A DNA stretch of 64,000 nt from positions 23,803,681-23,867,680 of the forward strand of contig OU612071.1 in NCBI GenBank assembly GCA_914767715.1. Reading direction: 5' to 3'. The number at the start of each line of letters is the position of its first letter. Within the stretch, counting starts at the first letter, position 1. The stretch is from Membranipora membranacea. Taxonomy: Eukaryota > Bryozoa > Gymnolaemata > Cheilostomatida > Membraniporidae. The notes under the pieces were generated by a model. It saw only the letters and a program-made list of their open reading frames with translations, searched no databases and was not told the origin of the DNA. Both the position numbers and the translations under genes were made by a program. Positions 34,096-44,955 of this stretch are shown one piece after another.

Positions 34096-34472
34096 ACTAA
34101 CCTCATAAAGATCTGATATTATACTTATTGAAAATTTTAAAATTGTCCTGATCTAACACGAGCAGACTTCTGCAAGTTTACTTGGTAAATAAATTGGCAA
34201 GTCAACAAACTCCCCACAATGCAGTTTCAACCTGGAATTCCCTGAAGATTAGATAGTAATATCACACAGAATAGGAGATATGTCCCCACACATATAATGC
34301 AAAAACAAAACACCTTTTAATTTCGAAATATGACCACTACAACTGGGTACACCCGGTGAATTTTACAGAAGAAATATCAATGAAGTATAATATGCGATAA
34401 GTTTCCTGCCATCAAGAATTGTCCGTGCCATTTTTTTATAGAGCAGTTACAGCTAGGCTGCTTCTGGCCTAC

Positions 34473-34953
34473 TGTAGTACCACTGAATTTAAATTCTAGT
34501 CACTGTTAATTAAACTGGTATAGTGCCAAGGAGTAATCCATGAATGTAAATCTAAATTATACACATTAATCCTATAATTAACATATTTTTGATCAAATCA
34601 TTAGTAATTGTCTCCCTTGTTAAGAAACCAACTTTGAATTATCATATCTCAAATAGCAATATTTTCTTACAACAATGAATAATAGATAGACTAACCTGCC
34701 AGTTTGAATGCTCAAAAGCAGTGGTATAATTTTCTCTTATTCAAATCATTGAAAATTTGCAATGCAACAGGTAAGACACTCTTCGGAAATATTGTTTAGT
34801 GAGATCGGGTGATAGAGTTTTCGCAAAATATTTCAACAACTTATTGCTACATACATATCTTTAGTTAGGCCAGCAGCGGCTATACATAAAAGGCTCTAAA
34901 AATAACATCTGCGTAAGTGTCTTGAACAGAGAAAATTGAAGACTGTATCTGGT
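34473..34953. other. No recognisable feature
   Basis: AT-rich sequence between the element and the direct duplication. Nothing seen. Confidence 0.5.
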
Positions 34954-36165
34954 GTAGTTTTTTATGGCCGTTCTGATGACGCATATGTACCATTTCACAA
35001 ATGGGGCAAAAAGGGGCGAATCCAAGTAAGAAACACGGAAAAGGGGGTTAAAAGGGCGTTTTTTGCAATTTAACTTCTCTTGGCAAAGTTCATAGAATGA
35101 AGCAGTGTCATTGAATTTTTTTTATCAATATCATGCATATCTTGAGTAGTTTTTGGGAAAATATCATACAGCTAAACCCAATGGTTGACATTTTACAGAC
35201 AAATTGTAGTCACCCCTCGAACACAGTTGCGGCATAATAATAGGTTTTGTGCAAGCGTGCAAGAATAACAGTGATAAATGTACTTCTCATGTCATTTTTC
35301 ATGATTGTTTATAAAAAGACCCCATCATAAAGTATCTGGTTGCAGTGTAATAATAAATTGAGAATATATGAGAAAGGGGTGGATCCAGTTGGGATGTGAA
35401 AAACAGGTAAACGTTTATGAAGTTTTATTCTGGTAAAGCGTGTAATCTGATTATGTATTTTGAATCTAATAGCCATTTTAAAGAGCACATAAGTATCACT
35501 ACTAAAACAAAACAAAGAAAGGATGCAAATTCATACTAGTTTAAAGTTCAAGGTCTTCATCATCGGTAATTTGGTCATACTCATCTTGCTGAGTGTCGTC
35601 CCTGCCATTGTCGCATTGAAGGTATCCACACAATTGCGTACAATGCAAACCGGCCTTCAAACATGAGCATCCACCGCTTTTGTCTTGGGTAGTTTTTTAT
35701 GGCCGTTCTGATGGCGCATATGTACTATTTTACAAATGGGGCAAAAGGGGGCGGATCCAAGTAAGAATCGTGGAAAAGGGGAGTATATAGAGCGTTTTTT
35801 ACCATTTAACTTCTTTCGGCAAAGATCATAGAATGAATTGGCGTCATTGAAATTTTTTTATCAATATCATGCATATCTTGAGTGGTTTTTGAGAAAGTAT
35901 CATACTGCTAAATCCATCTATTGACGTTTTATAGACAGATTGTAGACACCCCTCAAACACAGTTGTGGCATAAAAATAGGTTTTGCGCAACCTTTCCAGA
36001 ATAACAGCGATAAACAAATTTCATATGTGATTTTCATTATCTTTTTATAAGAAGACCCTATTATAAAATAACTGGTAGCAGTCTAATTATAAATTGGGAA
36101 TATATGGGGACAGGGTGGATCCAGTTAAGATGTGAAAAACTGTTAAGATGCGAAAAACAGGTTGA
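34954..36165 (+). repeat. Direct duplication of ~455 bp, two copies 735 bp apart
   Basis: Copy A is 34954 to about 35410 and copy B is 35689 to about 36165, sharing gtagttttttatggccgttc, caaatggggcaaaa, atcatgcatatcttgag, cacccctcNaacacagttg and ggatccagtt at an offset of 735 bp. Identity is roughly 80-85%. The ~280 bp between them is not repeated. Non-coding. Confidence 0.9.
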
Positions 36166-36439
36166 GTCCAGAAACTTCTTGCTAATGAGTGATCAAAAAA
36201 TTGCATTTAATAATAATTATCTCTCTGGGGTTACCTAGAATTGAGTGAAACTAGACCCGAATTTCGCTGCGAATCCAATTATGTAAAGTTCATAACTCTC
36301 CGAGTGCATATTCTTTCTACAGAGGCTAAGAAAAGACAAAAAAGTTGCAAAATTTCGTTTTTTAATGAGCATTCTGTATGTGTATTATCTACCAAGGCAC
36401 AAACAGATCATCTTTATTGACTTATTGAGAGGTGCAATA

Positions 36440-36940
36440 CAAGTACACACCAGTATAAACAAAGATATATCCACAATGTGACCAATGTCAACGTGAAGGA
36501 AAGCAAAGAAAGACGAACTAATGTGCTTATCAAATGCACGGAAAACCTGTATTGATATAATACATTCTTTATCAAGGTAAAAATCCAGTCAATGGCTAAT
36601 TGGAAGGTGAGATATATGTACAAACATATATAAAATTGTTACATAAAAATACAATAAGTGAATACCAACAATAATATGACCTGGGTAAACAAGAAGGAAA
36701 GCAAAAAAAAGGAGTATTTCCTGCTGTGAAAACCAGTATTGATAAATACATTCAAGGTACAAATCCTCTTCATTGACCAATTGGAAAGTAGATGTTGGTA
36801 CAAGCCTGTATCAAATGAATATATACAGCAGTAAAACACATACCTGCAATGTGACCTATGTCAATGTGTGGGCATGCAACAAAGGACATCAAGAATATAA
36901 AATTCATGTGAAAACATGCATTGACACAAATGCATGCATA
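36440..36940 (+). repeat. ~180-bp tandem repeat, about three units
   Basis: Units start near 36440, 36620 and 36800 with acaagNNNNtatNaa-type words. Shared parts include atgtgacc(a/t)atgtcaa, ggaaagcaaa, attgataNatacattc and caattggaaNgt. The third unit falls in a 76-codon plus ORF (36773-37003) with several cysteines, but the first two units are closed in that frame, so a protein repeat is unlikely. Confidence 0.7.
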
Positions 36941-37444
36941 GTATTTTTGTACTTGGTCATCATGTTAAACTTGGTGCTTCTTAGTCTTGGACTTTGGCAA
37001 TGATCTATGATCGGAATAGTTATTTTAAGCCTTTTTGCGTGGTTCTTCCTCCTTCGCTGTATCACTGAAAGAATGATAAAACTCAAGATTAAGGAGCGGA
37101 AATATAATCGCATAACTGGATCTCAACTCAAGTTAACAGCAGGAGGTAGAACAACCTGTGAACAAAAAATGATTCTATCTCACATCACATCTAGCAGCTA
37201 AGTTAAAAAGCTTGCAAAACAAATCTGTTGGAGGAATATGTTATTCGTATTACAAGCAAGTAGATATATAAACACGGGGGGAGGAAGGGGGGTTATGGCT
37301 TTCTTGTAATGGACGTCAACTGCTTAGACCTATGACATCACCCTACACATATTTTACAAGCAGACTCTTCTTTAAATAAAACATAGATGCTGACATAGAT
37401 ATAACACTACAGAAATAACCTATAGTTACCCTAGAGGAGTAATA
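36941..37444. other. No recognisable feature
   Basis: Contains a short purine run (ggggggaggaaggggggtt near 37277) and otherwise unique sequence. No gene. Confidence 0.5.
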
Positions 37445-37508
37445 TTTGGCTTAGTTTAGCTAGTTTATGGGTGACTTAATGTTAGCTAGCACTAACTTTT
37501 GGCAAGCA
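37445..37508 (+). repeat. Dispersed repeat, inverted copy at 51752-51816
   Basis: The segment tttggcttagtttagctagt ... gtgacttaatgttagctagc is matched by the reverse complement of 51752-51816 over about 64 bp at roughly 80%. Nearby 37510-37535 (gaggtgagagtctaaatgaag) and 38022-38040 (gctttaaatgtagtgattt) both match a single contiguous segment at 50655-50710, as though about 480 bp had been inserted here. Confidence 0.65.
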
Positions 37509-38034
37509 GTACTGAGGTGAGAGTCTAAATGAAGTAAGGCTTGGATGTCACCTGTCTTAGGAGTGTGTGAAATGGTGAACATCTCCTCCAGCAAACTATT
37601 TACTCCTCTAGAGTTTTCAAGGTTTTGAACTATCCTTCACCTTTCATAAGTCTTCCTGGAATAGTATTTGATGGTAGTGTGCTTCTCTTGCCACATCATC
37701 AGAGTTTTCAAATATATAATAGTAAGCTCTCTATTTCATTAGCTTGAGCCGCTTGGTACAAGCCAGCTGAAAAAAAAAACGAATCGAGCATCTGTAATTC
37801 ATAAACACTGAACAGTAAAGAGTAACCAAGCTGTCGCCTTGTTTCCGTTGTCATCATCACTACTAGATGTATCTTCATTCTAAATACATAAATGATAGTT
37901 TGATAACACTGCTATCACAACACATTAACACTACTAATAATGCTAACAGAAGTGTTTTGCCTTGCTAGTAGTAACAGCAATCCAGTCCCACTAGCATTAA
38001 AAGGCTGATGAGTAACTGGCATGCTTTAAATGTA
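37509..38034. other. No recognisable gene
   Basis: AT-rich sequence with a poly-A run at 37769. It may be an insertion into an older repeat whose two sides match 50655-50710. Confidence 0.4.
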
Positions 38035-38165
38035 GTGATTTGGACCACAGTCCTTCTGTAGTTGGTGCAAGTCCAGTGGTCGAGTGCCCCAGTGGTCGAG
38101 GCCTTTTCTCTCTTAGGCCTTGACCACTGGACTTGCACCAACTACAGAAGGCCTGTGATTTGGAC
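38035..38165. mobile_element. Foldback insertion with 30-bp perfect arms and 11-bp flanking repeat
   Basis: Arms 38052-38081 and 38122-38151 are perfect inverted repeats of 30 bp around a 40-bp loop that itself repeats ccagtggtcgag. The 11-bp word gtgatttggac lies immediately outside on both sides (38035-38045 and 38155-38165), which fits a target-site duplication. Transcribed, it would give a small perfect hairpin. The perfect arms imply recent insertion. Confidence 0.8.
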
Positions 38166-39244
38166 TAGAGTAAGCTGTAATAGCGAAGTTACTCCTTGCT
38201 GAAAGTAAGGTCAACAATTCCATAGACCTATTTTTTTTTACATAAACCCAATCCTTTTAAACTATTGATTTTCTAATAATATTGATAACCTACCATCACA
38301 TTGAAACACCTGGGATGAGGATAGGCTACTACTAGTACTAGAAGAGACACTAGTATGTTCATGAAATAAACAAATAAATTTACTTGTAGTAAATAAAAAC
38401 ATTGAAACCTGAAAGTGAAGTAAACTATCACAATCATTCATCTTAACACTCACATTTTTCCTGGTGTGGGCTTTCTGTGCAGCTACTAGTTATGTTAAGC
38501 AAATCTCAGATAGCAGATTTTGTGAGCATAGAAAGAATGTTCATTTCTATTGTCATCATTCTCCATTCTATCACAATATATATCCCATGATCATATCAAT
38601 GAACTAAGGTTTAGTTCATTGATCATATGCATTATGATGGTAGCTTATCTCTCTGATCCAGAGTATATCAGTAGCTTCCTGCAGCTCAGGCTATTTGTCT
38701 AGCAAAACCCAATCCTCAGCTTTGCTCAGAGCATTGTCCAGTTGCTGTTGTGACAATTTAATCAGTGGATTTTATCATATGCTCTGTGTTGTGGGAATTG
38801 ATGCAGCAAGCCTCATGGTTGGCGGCCATCTTTTATAAACAAAAATGCTCTGCACTGTCATTGGCTAATCTTCAAAATTATCCATTTTGATTGGCTAAAT
38901 GTTGCCAAGTAACTTTTGCAAGTTAGTTCTGCAGAAATATTGTAGAATCTGCATCAGAAAAGAATTTTAGCAAAACATTATTTTTTGCCCCACTTATGGA
39001 ATAGTACCACATCAAAAATCCAAACAATAATAAATATCATTTGATTATTTGCTATTAATTTTCTCTGTTCATCATCCTTACACACAATGAAACAATAGTG
39101 AGGTGCTGCTGCTGGCCTAAGTGGCCCGTCAGCAAGCTGAAACTGATGTAGTGCTCTCAGGGCTCTGCCAAACAAATGCCCCTTCTCACCTGCTCAACTC
39201 GCACAATAATACATTCAATAACGAATTTTAGAAACAGCCATTGC
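38166..39244. other. No gene; one small hairpin
   Basis: A 13-bp perfect inverted repeat with a three-base loop lies at 38595-38623 (atcaatgaactaa/ttagttcattgat). Nothing else is recognised. A minus ORF at 38978-39175 lacks motifs. Confidence 0.5.
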
Positions 39245-39485
39245 TACTATGATGTCCCTATAAACTGACTATAAATAGACCCCATACTGACTACATATTG
39301 ACCCCAATATTGACCTTAAACTGAGAAAAAATTGACCTGATATCGATGTCAGATCACCTCCAATTCTCTCTAATATTGACATCAGTTGGACATCAAACTG
39401 GCGTCAATCATCAACCCAATCTGGATGTCAACCATCAAACTGACGTCTACGGACGTCGATTGGATGTCCGGGTGCCTGCTGGGAT
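39245..39485. repeat. Degenerate short-period repeat (gaccNNatactgac / tgacgtc type)
   Basis: Repeated words actgac, attgacc and gacgtc at roughly 16-bp spacing give a degenerate minisatellite. The end cgggtgcctgctggg resembles the edge of a MITE, but no opposite end was found. Confidence 0.45.
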
Positions 39486-39853
39486 GAGGATTCCAAATAT
39501 GGAATTATTTTTCCAAAATATAAATTACGAGATAGAATATCTTGTAAAATGTGTAACCTTCCTCATGATGCCAACACAAAATTTTCGGAGTTGTCTCCAT
39601 TCGTCTATAATACAACTTTCTTTACCTCTCAAATTCTCTGAGATAATTTTATCAGCAACAGGAAACAACCATTTCTAATGTTTAAAATCAGGACATATTT
39701 CTGACATAATGGTCTTTTCTAATTCCTGTGAGCAATATGGCGTACAATAGTTTACACTCTTTTAATTGAGTTCAAAGAATTATATAGCTTGGGAGCATCT
39801 GATATCAGTCTCATACTGATTTGCCTCGACACTTTTGCGGATACGGATATTGA
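39486..39853. other. No recognisable feature
   Basis: AT-rich; precedes the LINE fragment and may be decayed parts of the same element. Confidence 0.4.
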
Positions 39854-40402
39854 CATGGATATAGATTACGGTTCTCAGCAGGGCTTTCGGAGCAGAAGCA
39901 GATCTTGGTGTGGCGGTCTGTTCATTCTGGAGCGCTCAGCGCTAGGTATAAAGATTTCATGTGGAGGCTCCCATCTGGTTCCCTGAAAACGGGAGAAGTC
40001 CTAGCAAGATTGACTATGCCTTGCGTGAACACCAAGTGTGTCTATTGTAAAGGGGGGCTGGAGACAGTCACACACCTTTTTGTAACTTGTAAAGAACTGC
40101 AGCCGGCCCGCGACCTCCTGGCCTGGTATGCACAACGGTTTGTTGATATAGAGATAGATACAGCGAGGGAGCTTGCTATGTTGAATGGAGTATTTTCCGA
40201 TCGAGTTGAGCATATTGAAGGAGACCGCCGACTTCGGCATTTTATTGTGGCCCTCAACAAGGTTATATGGGACATGAGGTGCCGTATAATTTTTGACAGT
40301 GAGGTTTTTATCTTCAATGTTCTAAGGTCTAGATTTTTGTCTGCTGTTAAACCCTTTTTCAGCAATATCATCGGAGAGAATGAGTTATTTTTTTATGAAT
40401 AA
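39854..40402 (+). pseudogene. LINE C-terminal fragment with RT zinc-binding (zf-RVT) domain
   Basis: The frame is open from 39854 to a stop after 40402 (listed codons from 39905 give 165 residues). The protein shows VWRSVHSGALSARYKDFMWR, then LPSGSLKTGEVLARL and a zinc-binding pattern CX2CX8HX4C (C45, C48, H57, C62 counted from 39905) ending HLFVTCKEL. This is the zf-RVT domain that follows the reverse transcriptase in L1/Tx1-type and plant-type LINEs. A hydrophobic tail follows (LRHFIVALNKVIWDMR). The RT itself is missing upstream, where TGA at 39851 closes the frame, so this is the 3' part of a truncated element whose last domain is intact. Confidence 0.8.
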
Positions 40403-41114
40403 TCTGAAGTACCTGTATGCATGCGTTATCTTTCAACTTGCAAGTTTTAAATCTAAACATCAAAAAAGGACGAAGTTTCTTATGTAAATCCAATCCTCTA
40501 CACTTTTCACTTTTCACTACATGATCACACAGTTATTTGAGTAAGATTAGATTTTGTAACAGACACTCAATGCGGCATTAGTCAGAAGATCTCATTTAAA
40601 ACTCGAAATTGGTGATTATGTCTCTGGGTTCATTGCCCATACCCTAGATATCAGTGCACACTGTTCCTATATTTTAATAATTGAAAATTTGATAGGTCAT
40701 GGGTTGTTGTTGAGAGAGCCATGAACTTACTTGATCATAAACCCTGCAAAGAACTCCTACTAATGATTTAATCACTCTTGCTTGAATAATACAAGCCCAA
40801 CCTGTTTTCGTGAGCAGGCTAGATAACTAAAATGTTATATATGTTATGTGGATTTACGTTATTTCTAGGTATAGAAATGAGCGTGACCAAATATGAAGCT
40901 CAATTTTGTAAATCTCATATGGATACTGAGTTAAGGTAATGTCAAAGACCGATCCGAATATCAACATATCATATACCGTTGGAAAACTGCCGAGCTACTT
41001 AAAATGAATACCTGAACAAAAACTTGATTCGATGACGTTGTTTCATTAAAGGGAGGAAATGGGGCAGAAAACGCTGTTTTTGTCAAAGCAGATGGGGGGG
41101 GGAGTCAAATTAAT
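40403..41114. other. No recognisable feature
   Basis: Possibly the 3' untranslated part of the LINE at first, then AT-rich unique sequence with a G-run at 41094-41101. Confidence 0.45.
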
Positions 41115-42118
41115 TGCAAGAAATTTTAAAGCAGGTGGAATGTATACTCAGAGATTGAGTTCATAGTAAAATTTGATTTTCTTTGATATGTGACTAGTCT
41201 AAACTGACTTTTCACGTCACGCCATACGCATTTTTTTTGGTGAAGGCGTGAAAATATGTGAAATTTCAATCATTAATTAGGAACAGATCATAGGCTCGAA
41301 ACAAAATGAATTATGATTTTCCCTTAGAGTACACTTCAAATGTCAGACATATTGACTTTCAACAAATTAGCTTGCATAAAGCTTGCGAAAACAGTATACT
41401 CTCGAATACACCTGATATTTTTCGCAACTTTTACATAATGTCAAATGTGCTGTCCAAATGACCATTATTGTGGCCAAACAAAGTTTTTTTGAAAGCTCTC
41501 ACATACGAAGCCGCTTTTATTACCCATGATGCACGCAAGAAATGCCAACAGATTTTTTCATCGTTTTTCTTGAATTTAACGCAAAAGAATGGCCAAAAAC
41601 ACCTCAAAAGTCCCAAAAAATAGCTGTGTCTTGGCATTCTTTTGTGTTAAATTCAAGAAAAAGGAAGATGCAGGGAAAAAATCTTTTGGCATTTCCTGTG
41701 TGCACCATGGCAAATGAAAGCACTTTCGTATGTGAGAACTTTCAAAAAAACTTTGTTTGACCACAATGATGGTCATTTGAACAGCACATTTGATCTTATG
41801 CTAAAGTTGCAAAACATATTAGCTGTATTAGAGAGTCTACTGTTTTCGCAATATGCAGGCTAATTTGTTGAAAGTCAATAGGTATGCCATTTGAAGTGTA
41901 CTCTAAGAGAAAATCATAATTAATTTTCTTTCGAGCCTATGATCTGTTCTGAATTAATGATTAAAATTTCACATATTTTCATTGCTTCACAAAAATAAAT
42001 GCATTGTATGGCGTGACGTATAAAGTCAGTTTAAACTGGTCATATATCAAAGAAAATCAAATTTTACGATGAGCTCAATCTCTAAGTATGCATTCCACCT
42101 GGTTTGAAATTTCTTGCA
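41115..42118. mobile_element. ~1-kb palindromic (foldback) element, arms ~480 bp
   Basis: tgcaagaaatttt at 41115 pairs with aaatttcttgca ending at 42118, and similarity continues inward through agattgagNtcat, aaaatttgattttctttgat, cgtcacgccata, cctatgatctgttc, aagtgtactct, gactttcaacaaatt, atggtcatttg and tgaatttaacNcaaaagaat. The centre lies near 41.6 kb with a short unpaired spacer. Arms are about 85% identical. ORFs of 60-70 codons on both strands are mirror images of each other and not genes. No transposase. Confidence 0.92.
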
Positions 42119-43204
42119 TTTTTGGAAGACAAAAGCTAAGTAATCCTATTGCTTGTAAGCTGGGGTTAAACACAATCACTTTGTTTTGTGGAGTTGGCCA
42201 GCATTTAATCCCTTTTGTTATAATCCTTGTAAGGATTGGACTGAGGGGATCAAGTGATGATTAGCAAACTGCTCGGGTATAGAAGGCTAAGCAGGATATG
42301 CCTTAAATACTCAAATTAAAGTAGTTAAATCTCTGCAGTGTGAAAAATCAAAGTGAGTCTGAGTTAGTGCTAAGGTATTACAAACATTGGATTAAAAGTT
42401 TGGCCCTCGGATAAAAGGCAGGCAGAGTAAGACAGGAGATCACAGTCAGCCCACTGGCTGTAGCTCAAATAAGTCATCTCTCTGACTTGTGTATGAATTG
42501 TTGTGGGATTCCAGGTCATGGAGTCCCCACATTAACTCTCCGCTACTGAGATCTGTGCTTACGAGCTCGGTATGATGATTCTCACTATGTGACACTGACT
42601 TATCTTGATGCGATATCATTTGATTCAAGATCAAACACCTGACTCAAGAGCATGTCCTTTAATTCTTATCAAGTTTAAAATCTAACGCATTTCAAACTTA
42701 ACAATGCATGTCTTATTTTGACAAGTTATACTGTCTATTTGATGATGCCATGCATGCTCAATTTAATTAATTTAACTAAACTAGTTGATGATACAAATAA
42801 TTCAACCAAGTGTTATACTGTGCCATTATCAAAAAAATAAGGCAAGTTCTATTTCCCTATAAATATCACTACTGTACAATAAATGAAAACATTATGATAA
42901 AAACTTTCATGTTTAAAAAACTGACCTGACTACAAGTGAAGGTGCAAACAAAGCCTGGCTGCCGACCAGAAGGCCGCCAAACAGATCATGATTTTTCAAT
43001 TGACAACAATGTTCTTAAATAGCATAAACCGAGACATATTAAAAAACTGCTGACGTCAATAGCAAAAAAACAAGATTTAAACACAGTTTTCAATTACCGC
43101 AAAAAGAGGGTTGATCCGCCGCAAGAATGCAAGGCATATAAGGTAATTTTGTGAACCCGAGTTATCCCCACATCTCGAAAAGGCCAAAAATCATACAAAT
43201 TATA
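42119..43204. other. No recognisable feature
   Basis: AT-rich sequence; no coding or repeat signal recognised. Confidence 0.5.
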
Positions 43205-44215
43205 AAGCGAAAAACTTCTTTTGTGGCTGGCATAAAAAGTTATCAAGCTACAGACCTCAAATTTTCAGGACACACTCACAAACTGTGTATTTCTTTGCCC
43301 CCCCCCCCATGAAAGTGGAATAATTGCATACATAAGCCGGCAGCGGGACAGCAATTTATATCATTTTTTAACCGTTTTTCGTAAAGCTTTCAATATGTTG
43401 GTAGATATTTTCCTTGTTTAATAAAGAAAATAACCACTATGTTCCTCAGAAGATGAGCAATCCAATGATATAAAAATTTGTGGTGTCAGACCATCTGAAG
43501 CCATGCTGCTGCTCAAAAGAAAATGTGATTCTACATTATTTTATTGACTTGCGATGATTTAGCTGTGCACAAATATGCTGATTGTGTGTGTATTCATCAT
43601 CAGTAATGTAATGTAATTATTGTAATACAGAATTCATGCTCCACTAAATTTAAGCCAGACACTCTTAATTTGATTCAACATGTCTGTGTATCTCAGTGGA
43701 TAATTCTCTATTTCGTCAACACAGAGCTCTGGGTTCGAGTCAGTGCCAACTTTTTTATACTCTCAATATGGCTATAAATCATAATGATTGTAAAGAGGAA
43801 TCCTTTTTTGTTGCAAACAAAATAAGTTGTCGAGCTGCAGACCTCAGATTTTCAGATCATCCTCAAAAAATGCCCGCCATGAAAATGGCGTAGTTGCATA
43901 CATATGCTGGCCGCAGGGCAGCAATTTTATCATTTTTAAACTGTTTTCACTAAAGCTCTCGAAATTTTGGCAGACGTTTTCCTTTTTTACTCAGACCTCA
44001 GATTTTCAGGACACACTCACAAACTGTGTATTTCTTTGCCCCCCATGAAAGTGGAATAATTTCATACATAAGCCGGCAGCAGGGCAGCAATTAATGTAAT
44101 TTTTTAACTGTTTTCCATAAAGCTTTTGACACATTATTTTACTGATTTGTGATGCTTTAGAGAAAGCTTCTTTTGTAGCTGGCATAATAAGCAATTATTG
44201 AGCTACATACAGGAC
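43205..44215. repeat. Cluster of three diverged direct repeats around a tRNA-like unit
   Basis: The block with cagacctcaNattttcag, (a)gtggaataNttNcatacat, gccggcagcNgg, gcagcaattt and tttttaacNgtttt occurs at about 43245-43430, 43833-43994 and 43994-44130. A second word (cttcttttgtNgctggcataa plus gagctac) precedes or follows at 43210 and 44165, with a weaker copy at 43800. The second unit is the most diverged. A C-run at 43299-43309 sits in unit 1 where unit 3 has only six C. Confidence 0.8.
43689..43756 (+). mobile_element. tRNA-like Pol III unit
   Basis: A-box-like TATCTCAGTGGATAA starts at 43689 and B-box GGTTCGAGTC lies at 43732-43741, followed by a run of six T at 43751-43756. The spacing fits a tRNA or SINE head. 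A full cloverleaf cannot be drawn with good stems, so this is a SINE head or pseudogene. It lies between repeat units 1 and 2 of the cluster. Confidence 0.5.
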
Positions 44216-44955
44216 ATACACTGAGTTTCATGCCCCATATATCATTACCCAACCAGCAACATTATTGTATAATTAACCCTGCCTGCCAAATACACTACAT
44301 TCATTATTGCTTTTGTATTGTTATAGTATAATCCTTTACAGTTCTAGTCAATATTATATAATTGGATTGACATTGTATTCAATGAGTTTGTATTTAGATG
44401 ACCAGGCAAGTTAGCTGATACAATGATTAGATGTTGCTGAGCAAGGTAGATAGCATCAAAGTCTATGTCGCGGAAGGCTCAGTTTCAAATTCATGCTGAG
44501 GCAAATCTTTTCTTTTTGTTTCATCATGATGGAACTCGGAAGCATTCCATTCGAATTGTCCTCCTCACAATTTTTGTAAGCACAGGATACTCTTAGTATT
44601 GGGTATGATGAGCCGACAAAATACCTATGTTCAACTCTTCTGTGTTGTACTGTACCCTAAGCTATATCTTGTGCAATCTGAGAATGTAGGCAGCAACTGC
44701 ATAAATAGAATACATCAGCTAAATTATGCTAGCAGAATTATCACAAAACTTTGCTACTAATAAAAAAGTACAACATCGCTCACCAGTTGAGCGAGGATCT
44801 ACTTTGTATTAATCGCCCTACATGCCTAAGTTGAGAGAAGTGATATGCGAATGAGGCCATATTCTTCACAGAACTACCGAAAATATGCTGACTGATGTTA
44901 GAAAACATACTTGGTGTCAAAGCATGCAGTATTAATACTGAGTATTGGCATAGTC
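44216..44955. other. No recognisable feature
   Basis: Unique AT-rich sequence ahead of the inverted-repeat-bounded segment. Confidence 0.5.

Larger units (their letters stand above)
32074..34472. mobile_element. 2.4-kb element with ~335-bp terminal inverted repeats
   Basis: The left arm (32074 to about 32405) and the reverse complement of the right arm (about 34140-34472) align along their length at roughly 80%. Shared words include gtaggccagaagcagc, atggcacggacaat, ttgatggcagga, gggtgtacccagttgtagtg and ctcctattctgtgtg. The interior holds a tandem array and one minus-strand ORF. The arms contain the ctgggtaca word that is also in every interior unit, so arms and array share ancestry. No transposase motif was recognised, so it is probably a non-autonomous foldback or long-TIR element. 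Target duplications were not identified. Confidence 0.85.

Noticed and set aside
41431-41776. Mirrored 66-72 codon ORFs on both strands
   Set aside because: They are the two arms of the 1-kb palindrome read in opposite directions.
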